DNA of 64,000 bases from Corylus avellana (Eukaryota > Streptophyta > Magnoliopsida > Fagales > Betulaceae). The stretch spans positions 37,721,142 through 37,785,141 of the forward strand of contig NC_081541.1 in NCBI RefSeq assembly GCF_901000735.1. The letters are read 5' to 3'. Within the stretch, counting starts at the first letter, position 1, and each line of letters starts with the position of its first letter. The notes beneath the pieces were generated by a model that had not been told where the DNA came from, did no database searches, and saw only the letters and a list, made by a program, of their open reading frames with translations. The translations under genes were made by a program, and so were the position numbers. Below are positions 1 through 10,990 of the stretch, piece by piece.

Positions 1-507
1 CTTACTGTGTTTGGTCCTATCATATAGCGGTGTTTTTGCCTCTTTAAGCAGCTCGTGATACTTTTGAGCATCTACCTCCTCCACGTCGTCGACTACTATT
101 TCTTTATCACCCTGCACAACGACCTGAGGTTCACAGTTGCCTTCTCTGACATCATGCATGCCGAACACATCACGCAACATAGCATGCATATTTTCACCCT
201 GATCACTGCTTCCACTTGTTTCATATGTGGTTAGACGATTCAATGGAGACTGTTCAACATGGTCCCGAACAGGCTTCTCACCATGAAACATCCAATCTTT
301 ATATGTAGGAAGTATGCCTTTTCCCCCTGTCAAGTGGGCAAGAACTATGCCTGGGGGATAGCGCCGGTTAAGGCGATACACCTTACATGGGCAGTAAATC
401 TTACCATCAGGTGTTGTGCAGTTCCCAACTGCAAAGTCAACGAACAATCTACAACCGTCTCTGTATTCCTTCGTACCCCTAGGCTTTGTCATCCAACTCT
501 TGTCCAT
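1..507 (-). CDS. CACTA transposase, N-terminal part (transposase-associated domain)
   Basis: An open frame of 169 codons starts with ATG at 507 and continues past the window edge without a stop. It begins MDKSWM, followed by a KEYRDG-type stretch, then Cys residues and a 'CPCKVYRLNRR' segment. This is the typical start of the plant transposase-associated domain (Pfam Transpos_assoc) that precedes the En/Spm TNP2-type transposase. A WMFHGE segment follows near residue 80, again typical. The acidic linker further on (residues about 140-155) is normal before the catalytic part, which is not in the window. The protein would act in the nucleus to cut and re-insert the element. No frameshift or stop is visible in the part present. 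A domesticated gene is possible but less likely, because the matching transposon end lies upstream. Confidence 0.82.
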   Translation of the reverse strand, partial: MDKSWMTKPRGTKEYRDGCRLFVDFAVGNCTTPDGKIYCPCKVYRLNRRYPPGIVLAHLTGGKGILPTYKDWMFHGEKPVRDHVEQSPLNRLTTYETSGSSDQGENMHAMLRDVFGMHDVREGNCEPQVVVQGDKEIVVDDVEEVDAQKYHELLKEAKTPLYDRTKHSK

Positions 508-3186
508 TGTTGTCTACGGACATTAGAGAGAAATATACTCGACTTAAAAGTATTCAATAAACCCATAAATATTAACTGGAATTTACATGCAAACTTAATT
601 AGATGCTTTTATTGTTGGTAAAATTTTTTTGTCATGAAAATTTCTGAAACTTAAACGAATTAACAACTATTCCAAATGGGGACCATCAAATTTACATTAT
701 TTGATGTTGTTTAACTATTAGCATTCTTCATACACATTCAGGTTCTATAACTTTTTCCCAAAAGTTCATATATATGCATTTGGTAGATGTTGGGGACCCT
801 AGTCAAATAAAATAAATCTAGATAGGTTATGAAGTCAATATATATATATATATAGTAGTATAGCATGGCTCGTATTAATAGGGCAAAACCTAAACAATAT
901 ACAAATGTTATGCCATTCATTTAATTAGGAGCTTAATTAAGCAATGTTGGAATAATAGGAAAATGCTAATTGAATAACCTTCCATATGGTAATAATCTAT
1001 AACAGTGGTCGTCATTCTGCCGTTTCCTTTGTGTTTCAATAAGACTTGAAGTCTCCTAAGGTTAAGTACAAAGGTAGATTATATATGTATGTCTAGTTCC
1101 ATAAGAATATAATTGTATGTCTAGTTTCATAAGAATATAATTGTTTGTGTGGAGCGTATTTACTTGTGGTTTTTATTATTAAACAAATTATAACTCAAAA
1201 TGTTTTTTCGATTGTGAAATGTTTGATCAGTATTTGGCCATGTAAAATCTCTACCTTCTATTCTGCTTTTTTCTGTGAATTTACTAAATGATAAAAGTTA
1301 AAAAATAATAATAATATTCTATTCTTTGATTAATATATATAATTTCAAATCACTTCCCCCCCCCCCCCATATTGTGTCTACTTGATAAAAGTTATTATTA
1401 TTTTTTTCTCCTTACATAATTGGAGCCTATATTTTGAAACCCTCAAAATATAAAGATCTTAAATATATAAATCCGGGTGGGTTCAATCTTATAGGAAAAA
1501 ATGAATTCAATAATTTTATTTATATTCGAACGCTCCCCCTCATGTGTTCGTATTGGGTCTCACTTAATAAGCTAGTGAGACCCAATACGTAAAATATTTA
1601 ACTAAAATTAGAGTAAATTGTGAAGTTATGATTTGAACTACTCATGACCTCTATTATAATACTATGTCAAATTGTCACTTATCCCCCAAAACTTAAACTT
1701 ATAGCGAACACTTTTACATTCAGCTTATACCATGCACACATATATATATGATGGACTTTGTTGTACATGCTTGCTATGATTGTGCAAGGCAGTGTGCCAT
1801 TTCTAGAAGTTGATAATTTCACAAATTAATACTACTTCCATGTATTGTCTTTTAGGATGTCCAAAAAAGAAAAATAAAAAAAAAAACGTCTTATATCTAA
1901 ATCTTGGACAGACTCATGAGTAATTACTCAAAACTAGCTCCGATACCTTCTTCACGTTTTTTGGTATAATTTAGTTTGCTACGAAGAATCTCTGTACCTT
2001 TTTTTTTTTTTTTGTTTTTTTTTTTTTTTTGTTTCTATTGTCATTTTAGATCAACCAAAATTTAAAAATCAATTAAAAAAAAATACATAACGGATACTTA
2101 TCTTATATTCAACATCGATTTGTTTCAGTTGTGGGTTTATACCATGATATGGCCTATGAAAATAAATGCACTGGTCCCAAGTCCATTTGCCATCTTTTCC
2201 AATGAATTATTAGGTTTTGTTTTTCTATAAAATCATTATACGTCCAATGCTCATTGTTCCCATCACTTCTCAATTAGAGGTTAGGTCTGAATTCTGCAAT
2301 GGAACCTCTAATGAAAATGAAATTTGTTCTTTAGTAATTATTATCAGTCTTTATTTGCTTGGGGCCCTTGATTTTTCGTTCTGTGAGCAAATTCATCCAA
2401 TATTTGGAACTTGCAAACTTTTGGGGTGATGATCATTATATATATATATAGAATGCATTCTGCCATATATATAGATATATAGCTAGCCTGGCCAGGTACA
2501 CGGCCATATATATATATAGCAGGGAGTACTAATTAACGACAGAGTAAGCTATATATATATTCAAAAACCAAATTCATATATATGGAGTGAAGCTAGCATT
2601 ATATTCCTCATGTAAATATATATATCAAATTCAAAATATTAGACAATCAAATTCAAAATATTAGACGAAATTAGCACAAACATCACCCAACCTAGCATGC
2701 AAATACCAAATCCAAACAAATAAATAAGTACAAGGATGCATGTACATATATATATACCTGTGAGGAGCTCTTGTAGGAGCTAAAAATGGAGGGAGAGAGG
2801 ATGACGGGCGGCGGGTTTAGCTGCGGATGCGCGGAGGAACAGTACAATTGTGACAGATAAATTGATCCCTTGAGAGAGAGTACTATATATACGGTACTCG
2901 GTGGAGAAGAGAAAAAAATGCTCAGAAGAAAGACTTTGGACAGAAGAAAAAAAAAATTCCTCAGGTTTAGCAATGGCACTCGGAAGAAAGAAAGAAAAAC
3001 AGAGAGGAAAATGATGCTTGGGAGAACAGAGAGACACGATCGTGTGTGGAAGTGCCTCCAGCTAGCCAGCTGGGGGAAAAGAAAAAAAAAATTTCAAAAC
3101 GCGCGCGCCAGGCCTCTTAATTAAGAGGCATGGCGTGCTAGCCGGAGTAGATGGGACGCGCGCGGGGATCGGGGCGCACAGATACC
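508..3186. other. CACTA internal region without a recognised gene
   Basis: This AT-rich stretch lies between the transposase start and the subterminal repeats. It contains TA-runs (842-854, 2437-2520), T-runs near 1999-2030, a C-run near 1357-1369 and a short perfect hairpin at 1549-1589. Small open frames here have no recognisable domain and AT-biased codon use. A palindrome at about 3112-3130 (GCCTCTTAATTAAGAGGC) sits in a GC-rich patch. It is probably the element's promoter, leader and first-intron region. Confidence 0.4.
1549..1589. repeat. Perfect 16-bp inverted repeat (hairpin)
   Basis: Arms 1549-1564 (CGTATTGGGTCTCACT) and 1574-1589 are exact reverse complements around a 9-base loop. 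This is directly visible. It lies inside the CACTA internal region. It may be the core of a small MITE or a transcript hairpin; no function is implied. Confidence 0.7.
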
Positions 3187-3760
3187 TGACGTGCCATGTT
3201 TGGCACGTCAGTAAATCCTGATGTGCCAAACATGGCCCGTCAGGAATAATATATATATATATATATATAGGTATAATTATACCTATAATTATCTGATAAA
3301 AAAAAAAGAAATATATGATAATTATATTTAAATATCATATATAAATATATATACATAAAAAAAAATACCTATAATTATATTAAATTATAATTTTTTAAAT
3401 ATCGATAATTCTAATAAATATATATGCGCCCATAATTCATTTTATATATAATTATATATAAATATATATATTTATACATATATATTCTGACGTGGCGATC
3501 TGCCACGTCAGAATGTTCTGACGTGGGGATGTGCCACGCCAGAAATTTTCTGACATGGCACATACCCACGTCAGCAAAATTCTGATGTGGTAAGTCCCAC
3601 CACGTCAGCAATTATATCAATGTTTATTTAAAAAAAAAACTGAAATATTTTCCCGACGTTCATGCATTTTACACGTCAGATTTTTCTGACGTGTGTGTCA
3701 TAACACGTCAGGAAAATTTTTCCTGATGTTTTATATTTTAAACGTGAGGAAATTGCTGAG
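3187..3760. repeat. CACTA subterminal repeats (CTGACGTG family)
   Basis: At least ten direct and inverted copies of CTGACGTG or its variants occur, often as head-to-head pairs such as CTGACGTGGCGATCTG with CCACGTCAG at 3487-3512. Three clusters are visible: 3187-3241, 3487-3612 and 3652-3752. Such clusters next to a CACTA end are the binding sites for the accessory transposition protein in this superfamily. The same motif recurs beside the second end at 5930. Confidence 0.8.
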
Positions 3761-3816
3761 GTGGCAAAAAAAATATCCTGTAGCACACGTTAGAAAATGC
3801 CGTTTTTTTTGTAGTG

Positions 3817-4911
3817 AATTGGGGGTGTTTTGGAAATTTTGTTAGAATTTAACGGAAAATCTTAATGGATGGGAGACATTGAAAAAAATTAAAAATTCGA
3901 TACAATAATTTGAGAGGTTTTGAACTTTAGGGAGAACATTGCAATCAAGAGGGATAAGTGAAGTTTCCCCTAAATTTTTAAACAAGAGTATTTTGTATTT
4001 TGGGGTCCACTTTTAGGACTTAACAGAAAATCCTAACAAATGGTTGACATTACAAATTTTTAAAATTTGAATACACGAAATTGGGTGTTTTCAAAGTTTA
4101 TAGGGATGATTACAAAATCCCAAAAAATTTAGGAGAGTTAAAAGTGAAGTTTCGCCTACTTTTTATAAAAATGTCAACTTTTACTGACGGTGATTTTATA
4201 AAAATGTCTACTTTAGCTTATGGTGATTAAAAAACAGTAGCTAAGCTGGTTTAGTCATGAGTTATAGTAAAAGCATGCATAAAACTAGAAGGTAGAGATT
4301 GGGTTTAGCTCATTACCTCTTTGGTAGAAGCTTCTACATGCTTTGAGAACCAAAACCTCCAAGTTGACCCTCTCTCTTTCTCATCCTCCTCTCTCTAGGG
4401 TGGGTCTCAACAAAGGGGCAAGATGTTCATTCTAAGTCTTTAAATAGGACTACATTCACCCACAAATAAGAAAATCCTAAAAAATTTCCATGCTGGCTAT
4501 CATCAATCATTCGACATCGAGTATTGAACGTTCGAGGTTGGATCGAACTTTCGAGGAAGGTTGTGCCTTGATCATTTGAAGTTGGGTTGAACGTTCGAAG
4601 ACAATATTTTATTTTTAAATATTTTAAAATTGAATATTTGAAAAACTTTGTTCATGCTCATTTTAAACATGTTGAGAAATTTAAAATACTTAATAGGTTT
4701 CGGTCTTACAAACTATTATTATTTATTGTTTAGTAATAATTACCACGTGTGTTGGTGGGGTGTTACAACAATATTGTCATTTAAGTTGACATAAAACTCG
4801 TCAATTATCTCATCTTTAATACAAATTTCTTCAAACTTAGAAGTTAACAATTGAAATTTAGAATGTTTTACAATCTTGATTCCTTCATGTGTAACTTCTA
4901 ACATATCCTAG
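3817..4911. repeat. Spacer with two decayed repeat copies and CGAACGTT-rich segment
   Basis: From 3825 to about 4158 two head-to-tail decayed segments each end in a GTGAAGTTTC-type motif, resembling the ends of the long-TIR element at 32179-32568. From about 4500 to 4620 there are several degenerate CGAACGTTCGA palindromes like those in the LTR-like block at 31,050-31,200. No coding sequence was recognised. Confidence 0.4.
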
Positions 4912-5700
4912 AGCATTTCCAATAGAGGAGCCAAATTTTTATGCGAAATAGTTTCTGAAAACTCACTTTTATCTAGTTTAGTTAATGAATTTTTAAATGC
5001 ATTCACATCCGATTAGCTATATTTTTATCTATATTATTTAAATATTATTAAAAGTGAGAAAAGTTCTGGGAAAAAGAGAACATGTGAGAGGAAAAATGGG
5101 AAAAGTTTTGAGAAAAAAAGAACATGCAGAGAAAAAGTAGGAAAAGATTTGGGAAAAAGAGAAAACATATAAGAGAAACAATAAAAAATAAATTGGCTCC
5201 CTTAAAAAATGCTGCTATATTTAACATTTTTTTAGCTCTTTCAATCAAATATTTATTTACATTTTCTTTTGGCTAATCCAATGTAAAAGCATTCTTAATA
5301 GAGGAGCCATATTTTTATGTAAAATAGCTTCTAAAAACTCACTTTTATCTAGTTTAGCTAAGCCATTTTTAAATGTCTTTATATTCGATTAGCTATATTT
5401 CTATCTATCCTATTAAAATACTATTAAAAGTAAGAAAGGTTTTGGAAAAAAGAGAACATGTGAGAGGAAAAATGGGAAAAATTTTGGGAAAACATGATAG
5501 AAAAAGTAGGAAAAGATTTGAAAAAAAGAGAAAACATATAAGAGAAACAATGAAAAATAGAAATAATGAAAAATAAAATAGGTCATTTGAAAAGTGCTGC
5601 TACATTTAGCTTTTTTTTTTTTTTTTTTTTAACTCTTCCAATCAAATATCTATTTTACATTTTTTTTGGCTAATCCAATGTAGGGGTTTTCTACACATTT
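4912..5700. repeat. Tandem pair of a ~380-bp MITE-like element
   Basis: Two diverged copies stand head to tail: about 4912-5286 and 5287-5695. Each starts with a GCATT...AATAGAGGAGCCA motif and ends with GGCTAATCCAATGTA, an imperfect inverted match. Both share the block ACTCACTTTTATCTAGTTTAG. Inside each copy a purine-rich GGGAAAA/AGAGAACATG motif is repeated two to three times. There is no coding potential beyond low-complexity frames. Confidence 0.65.
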
Positions 5701-5929
5701 GAAGAGTTATTTCAGATTAAAGTAATATTTGGCTCTTTTATTAGGGGGACATTGACAATTTTGTAGTAGTTTGGAGGGGATTTGTCCCAATTGAATGTTT
5801 GGTAGGAACATTGTCAATTCAGTGGTAATTTATGGAAGGTAAGTAGACTTTTTCCAAATTTCAAACATCAACCCATAGATCTAACCACCAAACAAAGGGA
5901 GCATCAACTTTCAAGCACAATCGAAGTAC

Positions 5930-6303
5930 CACTACAAAAAAAAGAATTTTTTGCTGACATGCGTTTTCTGATGTGTTAGGTGGTCCGACATATCAGAAAA
6001 TTTTCTTGACAGGGTATTTTTGACGTGTTTCAGGCGTTAAAATTTTGGGTGTTAGAAACGGAAAATTTATGATGTGTCAAATGTAACACGTCAGAATTTT
6101 CTAACATGTCAAAATTGGCACGTCAGAAAAATTTTCTGACGTGTCAAAATTTTTTCTGATGTGTCAAATTTTGACACGTTAGTAAATTTCCTAATGTGTC
6201 AAAATTTGACATGTCAGTAATTTAAAAATTATTAAAAAAAAAAAAATCTTTTTTTAAATTTTTTTCTGGATTTTTTTTTTCAATTTTTTTTTTTCAATTA
6301 AAA
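5930..6303 (+). mobile_element. Left end of a second CACTA-like element, cut by assembly gap
   Basis: CACTAC plus an A-run begins at 5930, and direct and inverted CTGACGTGTC/GACACGTCAG variants fill about 5960-6220. This is the mirror image of the end at 3816 and suggests the same CACTA subfamily. The interior runs into the 6304-6403 gap and its other end was not found, so a truncated or non-autonomous copy is likely. Confidence 0.65.
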
Positions 6304-6403
6304 NNNNNNNNNNNNNNNNNNNNNNNNNNNNNNNNNNNNNNNNNNNNNNNNNNNNNNNNNNNNNNNNNNNNNNNNNNNNNNNNNNNNNNNNNNNNNNNNN
6401 NNN
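6304..6403. other. Assembly gap (100 N)
   Basis: There are exactly 100 unknown bases, the conventional length for a gap of unknown size. The junction of the CACTA-like end and the copia relic is therefore not resolved. Confidence 0.99.
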
Positions 6404-6765
6404 CATGAAGGTCGTTCCACATTTCAGAAGCATCATCGATATAGATGATACTTGTGGCGATCTCCTTTGGAAACTGAGTTCAATAACCACGATAGAACCA
6501 TATTATTACATCTAGTCCATGCCAAACCAGTGGAATCAGCAAGATTGGAGGGCTTCGACAGAGTGCCATTAACAAAATCCAGCTTGTTTTTGGCCGAGAG
6601 TGCCATCATCATCGCCCTTTTCCATGAATTGTAGTTTTCTCCATTGAGCTGTTGAGAAACAATCATGGCGCCTGGACTGTCACCATGATGAAGAAAGAAA
6701 GGACTAGAAGAGTCCATTTCTGTGGAAGAAAAAGTTGTATTTGAAGAAGCAGCAGGAATCACCAT
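6404..6765 (-). pseudogene. Ty1/copia gag N-terminal fragment, frameshifted
   Basis: Reading on the minus strand from an ATG at 6765, the frame holds a serine-rich start, then an 'HHGDSPGAMIVSQQLNGENY' segment and an SWKRAM motif. This is the recognisable N-terminal part of plant copia Gag polyproteins (UBN2/Retrotran_gag_3 type). After 'LLNSVSK' the family reading resumes in another frame, with an IYIDDASE segment, so a single-base shift lies at about 6466-6468 in an A-run. The fragment then enters the assembly gap. It is an old, inactive retrotransposon copy. Confidence 0.8.
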
Positions 6766-6856
6766 TGAAGGAATGCAGTAAGGAGATATGAAAAACAGAG
6801 AAAACAGAGGAGAAGAAAAAAAAAAATGAAGAAGATGCGGAGAATTCAGAGAAAAA

Positions 6857-6868
6857 GCTCTGATACCA
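6857..6868 (-). other. Retrotransposon primer-binding site (initiator tRNA-Met)
   Basis: The minus strand reads TGGTATCAGAGC, the standard copia primer-binding site complementary to the 3' end of plant initiator tRNA-Met. It sits three bases inside the LTR edge at 6872, on the same strand as the gag fragment, as expected for minus-strand cDNA priming. Confidence 0.88.
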
Positions 6869-6871
6869 TAA

Positions 6872-7072
6872 TGGAAATGGAAAAGAATGCTCAAACTTGG
6901 AGAAAAAAATCAACTTAGCTTCTCATTTAGAATTGCATGTACACTATATATACCAAGTCTGTTTCAGCTTAGTATGAAAAACAGAATCAGTTTGAACACG
7001 TGTAAAATAACCAACTTACAACTGAAAGCTTAACTAATAAACTTGTAACTTAGTAACTAAATTGCTCCTACA
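6872..7072 (-). repeat. Copia 5' LTR, about 201 bp
   Basis: On the minus strand this segment begins TGTAGGAGC at 7072 and ends CCA at 6872, fitting the TG...CA rule. It lies directly upstream of the primer-binding site. A TATA-like motif (GGTATATATAGTG) lies near 6944-6957, suitable for the LTR promoter. The LTR is short for copia. The matching 3' LTR is not visible and may be in or beyond the gap. Confidence 0.72.
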
Positions 7073-7077
7073 ATTAT

Positions 7078-8469
7078 GGAGTCTATTGCATGCTTATTTG
7101 GCAGCAAGGTAAGTCACTTGCTTTGGCTGCTCTGCTTGTACTCTTTGGCTGCTCTGCTCTACTTGTACTCTCAATAAAAAATAAAACGGAATTCCTTGAT
7201 GGACTTCCCTAATCCCCTTGAAGACTATTAACTGAACTTCTTTCTAATAAATATTGAGTAATGTTGTGTGCAAGACTCTTATCCCCCCAAATTAATTTGT
7301 CTTTTTAAATTATTGTTTGATCAAAATTCAATACATTACTCATAATTATTTATTGCGAAAACCCAACAACCAAAATACACGGTTATGTACTATATGTCCG
7401 TTTGAGTATGAGAGAAAAACGAAAATTCAACATTTACTTTGAAATAAATTCAAATTCTAAGAATTATGAAAACAAAAATTGCTTAAAAATACAAAGGAAT
7501 CAATAAAGATCTTTTTTTATTGGGTAAGTGAATCAAATGAAGAGCACAAGAACACAGGCTTCACTTTTGGAATTAGAAGTTCTGCTTGTCAAATGTGGCA
7601 TTCAATTCATCTGCTTTTATGGTTATGGTTGGTGGTACAATTAATCAGCATAAGGCTGAAGCTTAAAACCTATTTAACATAAAAGACTCAATCAAGCAGC
7701 CCAATATGTGGTGATAACCAAGCAGCTCTAAGTATGCCAAATGACAAGCTTTTAGGAAGCATATTCAGCAAGCCCCTCACTTTAAAAATGGAGACCCTCT
7801 CCAAAAATTAAAAAAAAAAAAAAAAAAAAGCTTAGGTATCACGCTGTGATCTGCCTACCAAAAAAAAATTTTCTCTATTCATTTTGTTCTCTCAAATAGA
7901 GTATTAACTTAAGCATTGGAGTAAGTAACTATTTTTTCTATTTTACAGAAGTTCCGTTGCCGGCCCGGCAGTCTAAAAAATTGCTCTACCAATATTCATT
8001 GATGGAGCTAGGGTGTCTAGAAGGGGCAAATGACCTCTATAGCCCGCCTAACAATTTCAGCTCTCCCCTCACTTAATTGGCTTAGAATGGCTACCGAAAA
8101 TTGTAGACTTTGTTGGATCATGTTGAGGACACTGAGGCTTCTTCTATATGTTTGTATTTATAAGATAATTATTTCAAAAACTCCACAAAACTTTGTACGT
8201 GGAATTTCCGACATCCAAATTTAAGTTCAAATTACATGAAAAAAGTATATCATTGTAAAATTGTATCACATTTTCAATCTCATATCACCTACCACGACTC
8301 TTCACAGTTCACACTAAAAGTATATCACAGTTAAACTATCGGTATCAACATTATTACCATGTATCAAATTGTATCAACATTACTACCACAACTGGTGTTT
8401 ATTTACTCTTGTGGTGGAATTTATTGGTTATTACAACGGATTTGACAAGTCTTTTAAGTGTTTAGGGTC
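7078..8469. other. Intergenic spacer with a possible LTR-leader relic
   Basis: No gene was recognised. A poly-A run occurs at 7811-7829. The block 7895-7960 contains ACTTAAGCATTGGAGTAAGT followed by TTTTACAGAAG. This resembles 20,445-20,525 and the 'ACTTAAGCATCGGAG' leader seen beside LTRs of plant retrotransposons, so a worn LTR fragment is likely there. Confidence 0.35.
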
Positions 8470-8800
8470 CGTGTTAGAGCATCTCCAGCATATGTTCTAA
8501 ATGGCTCATAATGATTATATTTAACTATTATTAGCCATTTTACTCATCCAGCAGAGTAGCCATATATAATATTCATTTGGCTACCATTTTGCTACAATCA
8601 GCCTTCACGTGTGGAAGTTTATTGTAGCACATTGAACGGAATAAAATAATGAGAACTTTACTGTTTTTATTATTTCTACTCTCTCCCTTTTTTGGGAAAC
8701 ATGATCATCTTCAATTCATTTTAACGGTATAATATTCATTTAATTATATTAAGGCTATATTTGTCATTTTACTTTTGAATGACAAAAATACTCTTGCAAT
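8470..8800. repeat. MITE-like element (GAGCATCTCCAGCA family)
   Basis: The block begins AGAGCATCTCCAGCA, a terminal motif of many plant MITEs, also seen at 63,779. It is AT-rich and non-coding. Its right end is not sharply defined. Confidence 0.4.
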
Positions 8801-10330
8801 ATAATTAACTCCATCTTATCGGTTCAAATGAATTGGAGAGAATCCTAATTCCTCCTCCTTGAGAATCTCTCTCTTACAGAAGCACACACTCACTCCTCAA
8901 CATCAAATGAGACGAAGCATAGGAAAAGAACTCCCTTTGCCGAACCCCATAAACTTTACCAAAGCCACCAAATGCCGTCAATTTCTTTCTCTCCTTTCTC
9001 GTTGAGCTGGACCTCAATCAGAACACAAGAAAAAGAAAGAGAAAAAGCAACGAAAACACCCAAGAGAAAATCAAAGACTTCAAAGCGCCAGCTGAGCTTT
9101 GCATCCCGATTGAATCTTCCATAAAAAACGAAATTTGTGATGTAAAAGATAAAACCCATTAACACAGGAACACCGCAGATACAGGGATTGAGAGAAATGT
9201 TCGTCACTTCATTGGAGATTTGGGAGTGGAAGACGAGCCAGAAACAATGTAACACCTTGATCCTATATTGGGAAGATGGAAAAAAGTCCACATAGAGTAA
9301 GTGGTTTATAAAGATAGTCATGGGTATTAAGTCACACATTGCCTAGTTAGTAAGTAAAACTAGACTTTATAATGAATGTTAGGAAAGCTCTAAATTGACT
9401 AGTCATTTTAGGATGATAGCGCAGATGCAGATAGCGCACTAAAAAAAAAAAAAAGTGATGAGTTTAAAATAGTTATCAGCTAACAGATAAAAAAAAAAAA
9501 GTGAAAAAAGAAATTTATTGAGTAGCTAAAATAGTTATCAGCTATAAAAAATATTACTAGTGTTTTGGTAATTTGTACATGAATTTTTCCCAATTATATA
9601 ATATATTATATAATAGTTGCTACAATATTTCATAGGATCCAATATTTATTGATAAAGTTTAAAACTACTCCTAGGTTGCCTTTTGTTTTGTCGTAAATCT
9701 ATTTGTTAAAATCTATTGTTAATAAAAGACATTTTCTTGAAAGTTACTAGTATTTTTAGTCTTTGATTGGAACACTTGGAATGGCAACGCAGCCTTTCAC
9801 TCACAAAGCCTGTGGCTGTGGGTCCAAACGCTAAATTGGTAGGGCACACGGACCCTCCGAATAAAGTCAAACCCGAACCGAAATCATCATAGGAGTGTCA
9901 CTGAAGGAAAGAAAACCCAGACCCCCTTTCAACAACTAGATTACATTAACAACACTAAAATGATCTTAAAAATATTTGATTTTTTTAGCTCATATTGAAA
10001 ATTATTTGTATTATTGTGTAATTTTATGAATAAAAACCTTCCTCCTCTGGTGGGCCTTCTAATGACGCATTCCCTAACTTGCAAGAAAAGCTCCATTGAA
10101 AGGCAGCTTGGAGTTACGGTGGATGTTCGTTACATCAACAAATTAATACCTATATAGATAGAGTAACTATACAAAAAATATAAAAATAAAAAATAAAAAT
10201 CAACCTAGCTAAAATAAGAAATGACACATTTCTCAAAAAAAAAAAAAAAAAAAGAATGACACATTTACTAGTTCAGAAAGAAAGAAACCTTAAACTCAAA
10301 CAATAGGATTCCTAAACAAAACCCTAAATA
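8801..10330. other. Intergenic spacer, no recognised gene
   Basis: A 127-codon minus-strand frame at 8956-9339 exists but shows no known domain. Its composition reads like antisense of a purine-rich leader. A short direct duplication (AAATAGTTATCAGCTA) occurs at 9468-9483 and 9529-9544. The moderately GC-richer patch at 9770-9930 has no open frame I can identify. Confidence 0.4.
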
Positions 10331-10495
10331 ATAGAGTAATGCTACAAATCTTGTTTGTACGTGTCTCTCCAAAAATGATGTGACACTTAAAATTACCATT
10401 AGCCTCGTAATTGATCACTATTAAATTTTGATCAAATATTTTAAAAGCCATCGAACAAAATAGAATGTAGTCACGCAACTGATCATATATAGTTC
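10331..10495. repeat. Decayed copy of the TAATGCTACAA MITE family
   Basis: The left end AGAGTAATGCTACAAAT matches the ends of the elements at 20,183 and 12,015/17,852. The centre retains the ATTAAATTTTGATCAAAT block shared by the family. The right terminal repeat is badly worn. Confidence 0.5.
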
Positions 10496-10799
10496 AACAC
10501 ACTTCTTTTTCCAAAAGACAACCATCCAGGTCCAATTACTTAACCATGATTTAAACGTAATATATATAGTAGTTGTTACTTCATATCATAATACGAATTT
10601 GAACAATAAAAAAGATCCTGTTAGGCATAATAATGAATAATATTTTACTATTCATTATTCAAAAATGAATAATAAAATGTCAGAATATTGAATCAGAAAA
10701 AGAAGATTTGGTGGCATTCTCTCAACAACTGTACAGGCGTGGCGGGAGGATAATTAGCGATAATAAAAGTTCGTTGTTATAATGTTGAGACCATGTACC

Positions 10800-10990
10800 A
10801 ATGGCTAAGAACCTATAATTTTAAAGAAATTGTATATTATCAAATTATAAAATTTAGATTGTTTTTAGGCATCAAAACGCTTGAAAAATGACACTTATTA
10901 AAAATGTGACATTTTTCAAGCGTTTTGATGCTGAGAAACGGCCTAAATTCTATAATTTGATAATCTACAATTTATTTAAATTTGTATGGG
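10800..10990. repeat. MITE with perfect 22-bp central hairpin
   Basis: Arms 10,869-10,890 and 10,910-10,931 are exact reverse complements (GCATCAAAACGCTTGAAAAA and two further bases). The outer sequence continues as an imperfect inverted repeat (TTATCAAATTATA with TATAATTTGATAA). The whole unit folds on itself, typical of foldback MITEs. Confidence 0.65.

Larger units (their letters stand above)
1..3816 (-). mobile_element. CACTA (En/Spm) DNA transposon, 5' part
   Basis: The plus-strand bases at 3811-3816 read GTAGTG, so on the minus strand the element begins CACTAC followed by an A-run, the hallmark end of CACTA transposons. Just inside it, at 3187-3760, are inverted copies of a CTGACGTG/CACGTCAG motif, as expected for the subterminal repeats that bind the element-encoded TNPA-like protein. 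A transposase reading frame starts on the minus strand at 507 and runs off the window at base 1. The 2.7 kb between the transposase start and the repeats has no convincing gene. The other end lies outside the window, so completeness cannot be judged. Terminus, repeats and transposase are all consistently oriented, which makes the class call firm. Confidence 0.82.

Noticed and set aside
259..621. 120-codon plus-strand frame
   Set aside because: It is antisense to the CACTA transposase start, whose minus-strand frame has the recognisable domain.
2692..3124. Overlapping frames of 84-95 codons on both strands
   Set aside because: Purine/pyrimidine-rich low-complexity sequence in the CACTA internal region; no domain on either strand.
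8956..9339. 127-codon minus-strand frame
   Set aside because: Hydrophobic, Phe/Val-rich product of an A-rich opposite strand; no domain, no splice context.
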